The notes beneath the pieces were generated by a model that worked only from the letters and a program-made list of their open reading frames with translations, had not been told where the DNA came from and made no database searches. A stretch of DNA of 64,000 nt, taken from assembly GCA_023391695.1 (NCBI GenBank), contig JAEWAK010000073.1, positions 62,001 through 126,000 of the forward strand, written 5' to 3'. Below are positions 8,829 through 17,750 of this stretch, piece after piece. This DNA is from Bacillota bacterium. GTDB taxonomy: Bacteria > Bacillota > Clostridia > Lachnospirales > Lachnospiraceae. Position numbers and translations under genes: made by a program. Numbering within the stretch: the first letter of the stretch is position 1; the number at the start of each line of letters is the position of its first letter.

Positions 8829-10185
8829 TGGAAAAGGAAGGATAAGTGCCAGGGAAATTGCTTTGGGAATATTGATGGATATTGCCGAAAACAGCAATTT
8901 CAGCCATACGGTAATGAGCCGGACGCTGAATCAGTATCAATTCCTGGAAAAACAGGAAAGGGCTTTTATTACAAGGCTCTGCGAAGGAACTCTGGAGAGG
9001 ATCCTTACCCTGGATTATATAATAAATCTTTATTCCAGTGTCAAAGTGAATAAAATGAAACCGTTCATCCGCAGTCTCCTTAGAATGAGCGTGTATCAGC
9101 TTAAATTTATGGACCAGATTCCCGAATCCGCAGCCTGTAATGAGGCAGTCAAACTGGCTAAGAAAAGAGGATTCGGGAATCTTTCCGGATTTGTCAACGG
9201 TGTATTGAGAAATATTGTCCGCAATCCCGGGAAAGTAATTTTTCCGGATGAAGGGAAGGATAGGGAGAATTTCTTAAAAATAGTTTATTCCGTTCCGGAT
9301 TGGCTGGTAAAGCAGCTGCTTGAACAATACGGTTATTCGGTGGTAAAGCAAATGCTGGAGGCTTCTTTCGGAAATAAAAAAACAACGATACGCTGTAATA
9401 TGGATAAAATTACGGTGGATGAATTAGCAGATCTGTTAAAGCGGAATCAGGTTAATGCAGAAGCCGGGACTTATTTGCCCTATGCACTTAAGATATGGGA
9501 TTATAATTACTTAAACCAGCTGGAGGCGTTCCGGAACGGGTATTTTCAGGTCCAGGATGAAAGCTCCATGTTAGTGGGGGCTGTATCCGGTGCAAAAAAC
9601 AGTGATTATATTATAGATGTCTGTGCGGCACCCGGGGGAAAATCCCTTCATCTTGCGGAAATGTTAAAATCTACCGGCCAGGTGGAGGCAAGGGACTTGT
9701 CGGAGGCCAAGGTGAGCTTAATACGGGATAATATTAACCGGCTGGGTTATGGGAATATAAAAGCCGCCGTAAAGGATGCCCTGGTATTGGATGAGGAAAG
9801 CATAGACAAAGCGGATATTGTAATAGCTGACCTGCCCTGTTCGGGCTTGGGAGTTATCGGTAAAAAGCCGGATATAAAATATAATATGACCGGGGAAAAA
9901 CAGCAGGAATTAGTTAAATTACAGCGGCAGATCCTTTCCGTTATACACCGGTATGTGAAAACAGGCGGTGTTTTACTGTACAGTACCTGCACGGTGAACC
10001 GGGAAGAAAACCTGGAAAATGTCCGTTGGTTCCTGGATCAATATAATTTTAAATTAGAAAGTATAGACGAATTTCTTCCGTCATCCCTATTATGTGACAC
10101 AACAAAGGAAGGTTATATTCAACTGCTGCCTGGAATTCACGATACGGATGGCTTTTTTATTGCAAAGCTGAGAAGAAATGGGTAA
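8821..10185 (+). CDS. rsmB: 16S rRNA (cytosine-967-C5)-methyltransferase
   Basis: RsmB methylates C967 of 16S rRNA with S-adenosylmethionine. The N-terminal third is an all-helical NusB-like RNA-binding domain. The C-terminal part is the methyltransferase, with the SAM loop D-V-C-A-A-P-G-G-K-S near residue 266. Both expected cysteines are present: Cys340 in L-P-C-S-G and the nucleophile Cys390 in S-T-C-T-V. The start is taken as GTG 8821 because GGAGG at 8810-8814 is correctly spaced and lies inside the yugP-type gene. This gives 454 residues and an 8-nt overlap. A TTG at 8794 would only add residues encoded within the upstream gene. Confidence 0.93.
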   Translation: MTDGKGRISAREIALGILMDIAENSNFSHTVMSRTLNQYQFLEKQERAFITRLCEGTLERILTLDYIINLYSSVKVNKMKPFIRSLLRMSVYQLKFMDQIPESAACNEAVKLAKKRGFGNLSGFVNGVLRNIVRNPGKVIFPDEGKDRENFLKIVYSVPDWLVKQLLEQYGYSVVKQMLEASFGNKKTTIRCNMDKITVDELADLLKRNQVNAEAGTYLPYALKIWDYNYLNQLEAFRNGYFQVQDESSMLVGAVSGAKNSDYIIDVCAAPGGKSLHLAEMLKSTGQVEARDLSEAKVSLIRDNINRLGYGNIKAAVKDALVLDEESIDKADIVIADLPCSGLGVIGKKPDIKYNMTGEKQQELVKLQRQILSVIHRYVKTGGVLLYSTCTVNREENLENVRWFLDQYNFKLESIDEFLPSSLLCDTTKEGYIQLLPGIHDTDGFFIAKLRRNG

Positions 10186-10246
10186 GAATAAAACTTACGG
10201 GAAGTTGGTTTTAAATTTCCGGTAAAAGGCGGTAAAAGGAATCCTT

Positions 10247-11290
10247 ATGTCAAAAATTGATATAAAATCATTAAATTCAGAAGAATTAAAAGAACTGTTG
10301 GTTAACCTGGGGGACAAACCTTTCCGGGCCAAACAGATCTATGAATGGCTTCATGTTAAACTTGCCGGTCATTTCGGGGAAATGACCAATCTCTCCAAAC
10401 CGTTACGGGAAAAACTACAGGAAATCAGTGAAATAACCAGCCTGCATATGGTGGATAAACTGGAATCCGGCAGCGGCGAAACCACAAAGTTTTTATTCCG
10501 TTTATGGGATAACCGGGTATTGGAGAGCGTTCTGATGAAATACCGGCATGGCAATTCCGTATGCATCTCTTCCCAGGTAGGCTGCAAGATGGGGTGTAAA
10601 TTCTGTGCCTCCACTCTCGGCGGCTTTGAGCGGAATTTAAGCCCTTCCGAAATGCTGGACCAGATTTACCTTATTCAGAAGATTTCCGGAGAGAGAGTAT
10701 CCAATGTGGTCGTAATGGGAACGGGGGAACCTTTGGACAATTATGATAATCTTGTAAAATTCATCCGCATGTTAACGGATGAAAACGGATTAAATATCAG
10801 CCAGAGGAATATAACGGTATCAACCTGCGGACTGGCAGATAAAATGAAAGCTCTGGCGCAGGAAAACCTTCAGATTACACTGGCCTTATCCCTGCATGCC
10901 CCCAATGATGCGGTAAGGAGACAGCTCATGCCCATTGCCGAACGCTATGATATAAAATCGGCAATAGAAGCCTGTGATTATTATTATAAAAAAACCGGGC
11001 GCAGGATCACATTTGAATACAGTATGGTGGAAGGAATTAATGACCGGGCGGAACATGCAAGGGAACTGGCACAGCTTGTCAAAGGCTTAAACTGCCATAT
11101 AAATCTGATTCCGGTCAATCCGATTAAGGAAAGGAATTACAGGCAGTCGGAAGTGAAAAATATACAAAATTTTAAAAATATACTTGAAAAATACAGAATT
11201 AATGTTACTATTAGAAGAGAAATGGGTACAGATATTGATGCTGCCTGTGGTCAGTTGAGAAAGAGTTATCTGGACAAAACTTCTGATTAG
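10247..11290 (+). CDS. rlmN: Dual-specificity 23S rRNA/tRNA m2A methyltransferase
   Basis: RlmN is a radical-SAM enzyme that methylates C2 of A2503 in 23S rRNA and A37 in some tRNAs. The 347-residue protein has the iron-sulfur ligands Cys113, Cys117 and Cys120 (C-x3-C-x2-C), the G-T-G-E-P motif near 160, and a C-terminal cysteine at 334 in D-A-A-C-G-Q that matches the methyl-carrying or catalytic cysteine region of the family. It starts at ATG 10247, 61 nt after rsmB, continuing a run of rRNA modification genes. RlmN and Cfr share this fold; the chromosomal context and sequence favour RlmN. Confidence 0.95.
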   Translation: MSKIDIKSLNSEELKELLVNLGDKPFRAKQIYEWLHVKLAGHFGEMTNLSKPLREKLQEISEITSLHMVDKLESGSGETTKFLFRLWDNRVLESVLMKYRHGNSVCISSQVGCKMGCKFCASTLGGFERNLSPSEMLDQIYLIQKISGERVSNVVVMGTGEPLDNYDNLVKFIRMLTDENGLNISQRNITVSTCGLADKMKALAQENLQITLALSLHAPNDAVRRQLMPIAERYDIKSAIEACDYYYKKTGRRITFEYSMVEGINDRAEHARELAQLVKGLNCHINLIPVNPIKERNYRQSEVKNIQNFKNILEKYRINVTIRREMGTDIDAACGQLRKSYLDKTSD

Positions 11291-11332
11291 GAATGACTGA
11301 ATAGTCACTGATTCTGCATAGGAGGTGTAAGC

Positions 11333-12055
11333 ATGAGATCATTTTCAATAACGGATATTGGGGAAAAACGCCAGATCAACCAAGACTATGTATTCTGCGA
11401 AGAAAACAGTATCGGAGGCCTTCCGAATCTGTTCATAGTAGCAGACGGTATGGGCGGCCATAATGCGGGAGATTATGCATCAAGATTCTGCGTTGAAGTC
11501 TTTACGGAAAAAATCAGGTTGAACCAGCAGAAAACTCCAATCGGAATGATATCGGATGCACTGCAATATACCAATGATTTATTATTGGAAGAAGCCAACG
11601 CAAAAAATGACTTACAAGGTATGGGTACCACTTTCGTAGTTGCAACTATTATTGACAAGATTATGTACGTGGCGAATGTTGGTGACAGCAGGCTGTATGT
11701 CATCCGCGATGGAATAAAACAAATTACCGAAGATCATTCCTTAGTGGAAGAAATGGTTAAAACGGGAGAAATAGACAGGAAAGATGTCCGTTTTCATCCT
11801 AACAAGAACATAATCACAAGAGCTTTAGGAGCCAATACAACCGTAACGCCTGATTATTTTGAGGTTGAACTAAATGAAGGCGATATTGTATTAATGTGTT
11901 CGGACGGATTGACGAATATGATGGACGATAAAGATATAATGGATATTGTCAGAATATATAACGATGATTTGGAAATGGCAGCCAAAGCCCTGGTAGATAA
12001 GGCAAATGAGAATGGCGGCAAGGACAACATATCGATTATAGTTGTAAAACTGTAG
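11333..12055 (+). CDS. prpC: PP2C-family Ser/Thr protein phosphatase (PrpC/Stp)
   Basis: This cytoplasmic metal-dependent phosphatase should reverse phosphorylation by the adjacent kinase PrkC. The 240-residue protein shows PP2C motifs in order: D-x-G near the N-terminus, V-A-D-G-M-G-G-H-N-A-G-D (about 35-46), G-T-T near 103, N-V-G-D-S-R (about 116-121), S-D-G-L-T near 187 and G-G-K-D-N-I-S near the C-terminus. The aspartates of these motifs bind Mn/Mg. AGGAGG precedes ATG 11333, and a small TGACT/AGTCA hairpin sits between rlmN and this gene. Only 16 nt separate it from prkC. Confidence 0.95.
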   Translation: MRSFSITDIGEKRQINQDYVFCEENSIGGLPNLFIVADGMGGHNAGDYASRFCVEVFTEKIRLNQQKTPIGMISDALQYTNDLLLEEANAKNDLQGMGTTFVVATIIDKIMYVANVGDSRLYVIRDGIKQITEDHSLVEEMVKTGEIDRKDVRFHPNKNIITRALGANTTVTPDYFEVELNEGDIVLMCSDGLTNMMDDKDIMDIVRIYNDDLEMAAKALVDKANENGGKDNISIIVVKL

Positions 12056-12071
12056 AAAGAGGTGAGAAAGA

Positions 12072-14243
12072 ATGTTAAAACCGGGAATGTTTATTAGTGA
12101 CCGATACGAAATAATTGATAAAGTAGGCTCTGGAGGTATGGCAGACGTCTACAAGGCAAGATGTCACAGGTTAAATCGTTTCGTTGCCATTAAGGTGCTG
12201 AAGCCGGAATATAGCGATGACAAGAACTTTGTTAAAAAATTCAGGGGAGAAGCACAGTCAGCGGCAGGACTATCCCACCCGAATATAGTAAATGTATATG
12301 ATGTCGGTGATGATAACGGGCTTCATTATATTGTCATGGAGCTGGTAGAAGGTATAACTTTAAAGAATTTTATTGAAAGAAAAGGAAAATTAGAGGTTAA
12401 GGAAGCTGTTGGGATTGCAATCCAGATTGCAATGGGTATGGAAGCAGCTCATTTGAATCATATTATACATCGGGATATAAAACCTCAGAACATAATTATT
12501 TCCAGGGAAGGAAAGGTTAAGGTTACGGACTTTGGAATAGCGAAAGCGACCAATTCCAATACCATTACTTCCAATGCCATGGGTTCTGTACACTATCTTT
12601 CACCGGAGCAGGCAAGAGGCGGATACAGCGATGAAAAAAGCGATATTTACTCCCTTGGTGTAACGCTATATGAAATGCTTTCTGGGCAAGTGCCCTTTGC
12701 AGGGGACAATACGGTTTCCGTGGCACTTCTCCATATTCAGGGCGAAGCGGCTCCCTTACGTGAAATTGATCCGAATATTCCGTTAAGTGTAGACCGGATC
12801 GTACAGAAATGTATGCAGAAAAAACCGGAGAGACGTTATCTTTCTGCCTCCGAATTAATAGCGGACCTAAAACGCTCCATCTCCAATCCCAACGGAGATT
12901 TTGTCGTGATTCCTGCGGCAGTTGTCAGTGACTCACCTACCATAACCATATCGGAAGATGAAGTTAACCATATTAAAAATGCTTCAAAAATGTCAGGTGC
13001 CGGTTACGAAACCTCGAGAGACATTTTCCAGAATACGGATGGACGCCGTACGGATTCTTTCCAGAATCAGGAGAGTTCGGAGGAGGATGAAGAACTTGAC
13101 AGTGTGGATCCCAGGGTAGAGAAGATTATACTGGTCGGTTCCATTGCGGCAGGTGTTATTTTAACGATACTTATTATATTTTTTGTAGTACGTTTCTTTA
13201 AACTTTTCCCAAGTCCCGGAAATGACCCCAATCCAGTTGAAACTGCTACGGAATCAAATACAGAGTCAGCAGAGGAACCTAGCACTGAAACGGTGATAAT
13301 TCCTTCTGTAATAGGTTTAACCTTGCAGGATGCACAGGATACTTTACATGCCAGGTCAGAATATTTATTCATTTCGGATGAAGAGGCATATTCGGATGAG
13401 TATGAAAAGGGTCAGGTTATGGAGCAATATCCGGATCAGGGAGTTGAAGTGCAAAATGATTCCGAAGTTAAATTGATTGTAAGCCTTGGGCCGGAACCCG
13501 TCGTGATTCCCAATGTATATAATTATATGGACGAACAGGCGGTTACCATGCTGGAAGAAGCCGGACTTGTTGTAAAGCATGAATATGCGTACAGTGATGA
13601 AATTGAAGCAGGCAGGGTAATTAAAACAACACCGGCAAGGAAGACCGAGGCTGTAAAGGGTGATACGGTTACAGTTTTTGTAAGTAACGGCCCTAAGATT
13701 ACGAAAGTAAAGGTACCCGGTCTGTTAGGGTTAACCCAGGATAAAGCCATTAAAGCACTGACTGATGCCGGACTTAAAAAAGGTGAAGTTATCAGTGACT
13801 ATTCTGAGGACTATGCGGAAGGTCAGGTTATGTCACAGAGCCAGCAGGAAGGAGCGGAAGTGGACAGCGGTACTGCCATCGACTTTATAATCAGCCTGGG
13901 TTCCGGTATGACGGATCCGCCGGAAGGTACGACCTATGTCGGGCATATTGAAATAGATGAGAATCCTTTTGATTATTCCGGAGACAGCGGAATTGTAAAG
14001 GTTGTGCTCACCCAGGACGGCAAGAATACGACCCTGTTAAAACAATATCTGGATTATGACAGTTTTCCGCTTAATATCGGTGACTATCCCAGTGACAGCG
14101 GTTCCGAAGGAACGGTTACCATGTATATCGGCAGGGAAGTGGAAGAAGACGGTGACGGAGTTGTTAACGAAAACGGAGTACTGGTCAGATACGAGGAATA
14201 TGGCACCTCCTGGTCTGTTGATTTTACACCGGTGGAACAATAA
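12072..14243 (+). CDS. prkC: PASTA-domain Ser/Thr protein kinase
   Basis: PrkC is a membrane kinase that senses muropeptides or lipid II through extracellular PASTA domains and phosphorylates translation and cell-wall targets. In this 723-residue protein the kinase domain spans about 10-275, with G-S-G-G-M-A in the glycine loop, catalytic H-R-D-I-K-P-Q-N near 133 and D-F-G near 153. A linker of about 75 residues leads to one transmembrane helix (about 351-374). Three PASTA repeats follow (about 412-475, 478-545 and 547-607). About 115 further residues after the last PASTA form an extra extracellular domain I do not recognise. The stop codon overlaps the rsgA ATG by one base (TAATG), so the genes are tightly coupled. 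Confidence 0.95.
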   Translation: MLKPGMFISDRYEIIDKVGSGGMADVYKARCHRLNRFVAIKVLKPEYSDDKNFVKKFRGEAQSAAGLSHPNIVNVYDVGDDNGLHYIVMELVEGITLKNFIERKGKLEVKEAVGIAIQIAMGMEAAHLNHIIHRDIKPQNIIISREGKVKVTDFGIAKATNSNTITSNAMGSVHYLSPEQARGGYSDEKSDIYSLGVTLYEMLSGQVPFAGDNTVSVALLHIQGEAAPLREIDPNIPLSVDRIVQKCMQKKPERRYLSASELIADLKRSISNPNGDFVVIPAAVVSDSPTITISEDEVNHIKNASKMSGAGYETSRDIFQNTDGRRTDSFQNQESSEEDEELDSVDPRVEKIILVGSIAAGVILTILIIFFVVRFFKLFPSPGNDPNPVETATESNTESAEEPSTETVIIPSVIGLTLQDAQDTLHARSEYLFISDEEAYSDEYEKGQVMEQYPDQGVEVQNDSEVKLIVSLGPEPVVIPNVYNYMDEQAVTMLEEAGLVVKHEYAYSDEIEAGRVIKTTPARKTEAVKGDTVTVFVSNGPKITKVKVPGLLGLTQDKAIKALTDAGLKKGEVISDYSEDYAEGQVMSQSQQEGAEVDSGTAIDFIISLGSGMTDPPEGTTYVGHIEIDENPFDYSGDSGIVKVVLTQDGKNTTLLKQYLDYDSFPLNIGDYPSDSGSEGTVTMYIGREVEEDGDGVVNENGVLVRYEEYGTSWSVDFTPVEQ

Positions 14244-15121
14244 TGGATGGAAAGATTATAAAAGGTATCGCAGGTTTTTACTATGTACATGTAAAAACGT
14301 TCGGTTTGTATGAATGCAAGGCGAAAGGGATCTTTCGTAATCAGAAGATAAAACCTTTGGTTGGTGATAACGTTAAAATTGATATCATCGATGAAAACGG
14401 TAAAAAGGGCAATATTATTGATATAATGGACCGCAGGAATGAATTGATACGTCCGGCTGTTGCCAATGTGGATCAGGCGCTGGTGATTTTTGCAGCGGCG
14501 GATCCCAACCCAAACCTGAATTTACTGGACCGGTTTTTAATCCAGATGATAAAACAAAAAGTTGATACGGTTATCTGTTTTAATAAAAAAGATATTGTTA
14601 CAGAAAAAGAAATAGGTTTATTGGAAGAAGCTTATTTAAAGTGCGGTTATCGGGTTATATTTACCAGTACGTATACGGAAGACGGCATCCTGTCCCTGCG
14701 GGAATTGTTAAAGGATAAAACTACGGTTCTCGCAGGGCCGTCCGGTGTCGGTAAATCTTCCATAATTAATAAGATACATCCAAAAGCGAATATGGAAACC
14801 GGCGGTATCAGTGAAAAGATAAAGCGGGGCAGGCATACCACAAGGCATTCTGAATTGTTTTATATCCGGGATAATACATTTATAATGGATACTCCCGGAT
14901 TTAGTTCCTTATACGTTACGGATATGGAAAAAGAGGAATTAAAAGATTATTTTGCAGAATTTCATGATTATGAAGGTGATTGCAGATTCCAGGGCTGTGT
15001 CCACTTAAATGAACCCGGCTGTGCGGTGAAACAGGCCCTGAAAGAAGGCAGAATCAGTAAAATACGTTATAATAATTATGCGGAAATTTATGAAGAATTA
15101 AAGAATCAGAAGAAATATTAA
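14243..15121 (+). CDS. rsgA: Ribosome small-subunit-dependent GTPase A
   Basis: RsgA is a GTPase that checks late 30S subunit maturation. It has the circularly permuted G-motif order of the family: N-K-K-D (G4, near 113) comes before G-P-S-G-V-G-K-S-S (G1, near 166), then R-H-T-T (G2) and D-T-P-G-F (G3). An N-terminal OB fold precedes the G domain, and a C-terminal zinc knuckle carries C-R-F-x2-C, H and C. The length of 292 residues is typical. ATG 14243 shares its A with the prkC stop codon. prpC-prkC-rsgA-rpe-thiN is the same order as in Bacillus. Confidence 0.96.
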   Translation: MDGKIIKGIAGFYYVHVKTFGLYECKAKGIFRNQKIKPLVGDNVKIDIIDENGKKGNIIDIMDRRNELIRPAVANVDQALVIFAAADPNPNLNLLDRFLIQMIKQKVDTVICFNKKDIVTEKEIGLLEEAYLKCGYRVIFTSTYTEDGILSLRELLKDKTTVLAGPSGVGKSSIINKIHPKANMETGGISEKIKRGRHTTRHSELFYIRDNTFIMDTPGFSSLYVTDMEKEELKDYFAEFHDYEGDCRFQGCVHLNEPGCAVKQALKEGRISKIRYNNYAEIYEELKNQKKY

Positions 15122-15146
15122 TGGAAAAATATTCAGTATGAGCATC

Positions 15147-15246
15147 TGCCCCGGGAAATCTGCCGGGTTCCGCAGTTACGGTGCAAAGCACCCGCAAAGT
15201 TTATGCGATCTTAAGCATAATTTTTAATATACAGACGACATGGAAA
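15147..15246 (+). repeat. Intergenic repeat element A with hairpins (rsgA-rpe gap)
   Basis: The first 33 nt, starting TGCCCCGGGAAATC, match 60702-60734 in the fliY-cheY gap at about 28 positions. Downstream are small stems: CCCGG/CCGGG, GGTGC/GCACC around AAA (about 15180-15192), and TTATGC/GCATAA (about 15201-15220). The second copy also carries a TTTATGC-type hairpin downstream. This looks like a dispersed structured intergenic element rather than part of rpe. Confidence 0.45.
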
Positions 15247-15261
15247 GAATGGAGAAGGATT

Positions 15262-15921
15262 ATGATAAAATTAGCACCATCAATTCTGGCAGCCGATTTT
15301 GCCGATTTAGGGAGTGACGTTCTGAGAGTAGAAAAGGCAGGTGCCGATTATCTGCATATCGATGTCATGGATGGAGCTTTTGTGCCAAGTATATCTTTTG
15401 GTGTGCCAATTATAAAAGCAATTCGTCCTGTTACCGATTTATTTTTTGATGTTCATTTAATGGTGGAGGAACCGATCCGCTATATTGATGATTTTGTAAA
15501 AGCAGGCGCGGATTTAATAACGGTTCATGCGGAAGCCTGCGGACATTTAAATCGGACGATTGCCAAAATAAAGGAAGCAGGTATTAAAGCCTGTGTATCC
15601 TTAAATCCCTCAACTTCCCTTTCGGCTCTTGATTATGTGTTAGGTGATGTTGATATGGTGCTTTTAATGAGCGTCAATCCCGGGTATGGCGGACAGGCTT
15701 TTATACCCTTTTCCCTGGAAAAGATAAGAGCTTTGAAACAAATGGCATTGGATAAACAATATAATATCGATATAGAAGTGGACGGCGGAATTTCGGTGTC
15801 CAATGTAAGGCAGGTTATAGATGCCGGAGCTAATGTTATTGTTGCCGGAACAGCTGTTTTTAACGGTGACATTGCAAAAAATATCAGTGATTTTAAAAAG
15901 ATATTTAACCTTTACAAGTAA
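15262..15921 (+). CDS. rpe: Ribulose-phosphate 3-epimerase
   Basis: Rpe interconverts ribulose 5-phosphate and xylulose 5-phosphate in the pentose phosphate pathway. It is a TIM-barrel enzyme of 219 residues, with L-A-P-S-I-L-A-A-D-F at the N-terminus, the metal-site motif H-I-D-V-M-D-G-x-F-V-P, D-V-H-L-M, M-S-V-N-P-G-Y-G-G-Q and the phosphate-binding E-V-D-G-G-I near 174. The frame is open back to 15181, but that part spans intergenic repeat DNA. ATG 15262 has GGAGAAGG upstream and begins the conserved protein. Confidence 0.95.
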   Translation: MIKLAPSILAADFADLGSDVLRVEKAGADYLHIDVMDGAFVPSISFGVPIIKAIRPVTDLFFDVHLMVEEPIRYIDDFVKAGADLITVHAEACGHLNRTIAKIKEAGIKACVSLNPSTSLSALDYVLGDVDMVLLMSVNPGYGGQAFIPFSLEKIRALKQMALDKQYNIDIEVDGGISVSNVRQVIDAGANVIVAGTAVFNGDIAKNISDFKKIFNLYK

Positions 15922-15962
15922 GGAATATCCGCTTTGGCTACGGAGAAAGGCACGGACGTGAA

Positions 15963-16622
15963 ATGAAACGGAATCGGATATTAATCATAACCGGCGGAAA
16001 CATATCAGAAGATTTCGCCAGGGAATATCTTCACAATCAGAAATTTGATATCACTATTGCGGTTGACAGCGGACTGGTCACTGCCGGAAACTTAAAAGTT
16101 CCCATTCAGTATATCGTTGGCGATTTTGATTCGGTGCCCCGTGACCTGCTTGAATATTACCGGAAAGAATATAAATCCGCTGTTATCAAAGATTATAATC
16201 CCATGAAGGATGTGACGGATACACATATAGCGATTGACTTAAGCATTGAACTGGATGGGGATGAGATTGTCATATTGGGAGCAACCGGCTCACGCATTGA
16301 CCATATGCTTGCCAATATACATCTATTATATATACCTCTTAAAAAGAATATAAAAGCTTCTATTATTGACGAGCATAATAAGATATATCTGATTAACCGG
16401 AATACTACAATTGATAAAAAGAATCTGCATGGACCTTTTATATCCCTTCAGCCCTTTACCGAGGCAGTGAAGGAAGTAACATTACTTGGGTTTAAATATC
16501 CCTTAACGAAGCACACTATGTACATCGGCGACAGTTTAGGGGTCAGTAACGAGGTAGTCGGGGAACAGGCAGATATTTTGCTGCAGGAAGGTATACTTAT
16601 TGTAATAGAAGCAAAAGATTGA
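15963..16622 (+). CDS. thiN: Thiamine pyrophosphokinase
   Basis: This enzyme transfers pyrophosphate from ATP to thiamine to make thiamine diphosphate, the cofactor of transketolase. The 219-residue protein has the expected A-V-D-S-G-L segment, G-D-F-D-S motif (about residues 55-59) and D-x-T-D-T-H motif near 80-86 in the catalytic domain, then a G-A-T-G-S-R-x-D-H segment and a C-terminal beta-sandwich binding domain. It starts 41 nt after rpe and ends 13 nt before ychF. The rpe-thiN pair is standard in Firmicutes. Confidence 0.92.
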   Translation: MKRNRILIITGGNISEDFAREYLHNQKFDITIAVDSGLVTAGNLKVPIQYIVGDFDSVPRDLLEYYRKEYKSAVIKDYNPMKDVTDTHIAIDLSIELDGDEIVILGATGSRIDHMLANIHLLYIPLKKNIKASIIDEHNKIYLINRNTTIDKKNLHGPFISLQPFTEAVKEVTLLGFKYPLTKHTMYIGDSLGVSNEVVGEQADILLQEGILIVIEAKD

Positions 16623-16635
16623 AAGGAAGACACAT

Positions 16636-17733
16636 ATGAAATTAGGTATAGTAGGTTTACCAAATGTAGGAAAGAGCACATTATTTAATTCATTGACGAA
16701 AGCTGGCGCAGAATCTGCCAATTATCCGTTTTGTACCATAGACCCCAATATCGGTATTGTAGCAGTGCCGGATGAAAGGCTTAAGGTTTTGGGAGACTTA
16801 TATCATTCGGAAAAGGTGGTTCCGGCAGCCATTGAATTTGTGGATATAGCCGGGCTGGTAAAAGGTGCTTCCAAAGGAGAAGGATTGGGAAATCAATTTT
16901 TATCCAATATCAGAGAGGTAGACGCAATTGTCCATGTGGTAAGATGCTTTGAAGACAGTAATATCATTCACGTAGATGGCTCCATTGATCCATTAAGGGA
17001 TATCGAAACCATTAATCTGGAATTGATATTTTCCGATATGGAAATGTTGGAGAGAAGAATCGCACGTACTTCAAAAGGTTCCAAAAATGATAAAACCCTG
17101 GCAAAGGAACTGGAATTGCTGGAGCGCTTAAAAGTACATCTGGAAGCCGGCAATCTGGCTAAGAGCTTTGCGACAGAGGATGAGGAGGAACTTGCTTTAT
17201 TAGACGGATATAATTTATTGACCTATAAACCGGTAATTTATGCGGCCAATGTTAAGGAAGAAGACCTGGAGGAGGACGGTAAGGGCAACTCCTGCGTGGA
17301 ACAGGTAAGGGAATTTGCTAGGACAGAACAGTCGGAAGTTTTTGTGATATGTGCCCAGATTGAGCAGGAAATAGCGGAACTGGATGAAGATGAGAAAAAG
17401 ATGTTTTTAGAAGATATGGGGTTAAAGGAGTCCGGACTGGAAAAATTAATCCGTGCCAGCTACCGTATTTTGGGACTGATCAGTTATTTGACTGCCGGAC
17501 CGAAAGAAACCAAAGCCTGGACTATCGCAAGAGGAACAAAGGCACCACAGGCCGCAGGCAAAATCCATACGGATTTTGAACGGGGATTTATCCGTGCGGA
17601 AATTGTTAATTATGAAAATCTTGTGGAATGCGGCAATTACAATGCGGCAAAAGAAAAAGGCCTGGTTCGCTCCGAAGGTAAGGAATACGTAGTTCACGAC
17701 GGAGATGTTGTTTTATTCCGTTTTAATGTATAA
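16636..17733 (+). CDS. ychF: Redox-regulated ATPase YchF (OLA1-type)
   Basis: YchF is an Obg-related P-loop NTPase that prefers ATP, binds ribosomes and is linked to stress responses. In its 365 residues the N-terminal G-L-P-N-V-G-K-S-T is followed by T-I-D-P-N, D-I-A-G-L-V-K-G-A-S-K-G-E-G-L-G-N and a coiled-coil insertion. N-V-K-E-E replaces the canonical N-K-x-D guanine motif, matching ATP preference. The C-terminal TGS domain ends in D-G-D-V-V-L-F-R-F-N-V. AAAGGAAG precedes ATG 16636. Confidence 0.96.
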   Translation: MKLGIVGLPNVGKSTLFNSLTKAGAESANYPFCTIDPNIGIVAVPDERLKVLGDLYHSEKVVPAAIEFVDIAGLVKGASKGEGLGNQFLSNIREVDAIVHVVRCFEDSNIIHVDGSIDPLRDIETINLELIFSDMEMLERRIARTSKGSKNDKTLAKELELLERLKVHLEAGNLAKSFATEDEEELALLDGYNLLTYKPVIYAANVKEEDLEEDGKGNSCVEQVREFARTEQSEVFVICAQIEQEIAELDEDEKKMFLEDMGLKESGLEKLIRASYRILGLISYLTAGPKETKAWTIARGTKAPQAAGKIHTDFERGFIRAEIVNYENLVECGNYNAAKEKGLVRSEGKEYVVHDGDVVLFRFNV

Positions 17734-17750
17734 GAAAGTGGTGAATTATT

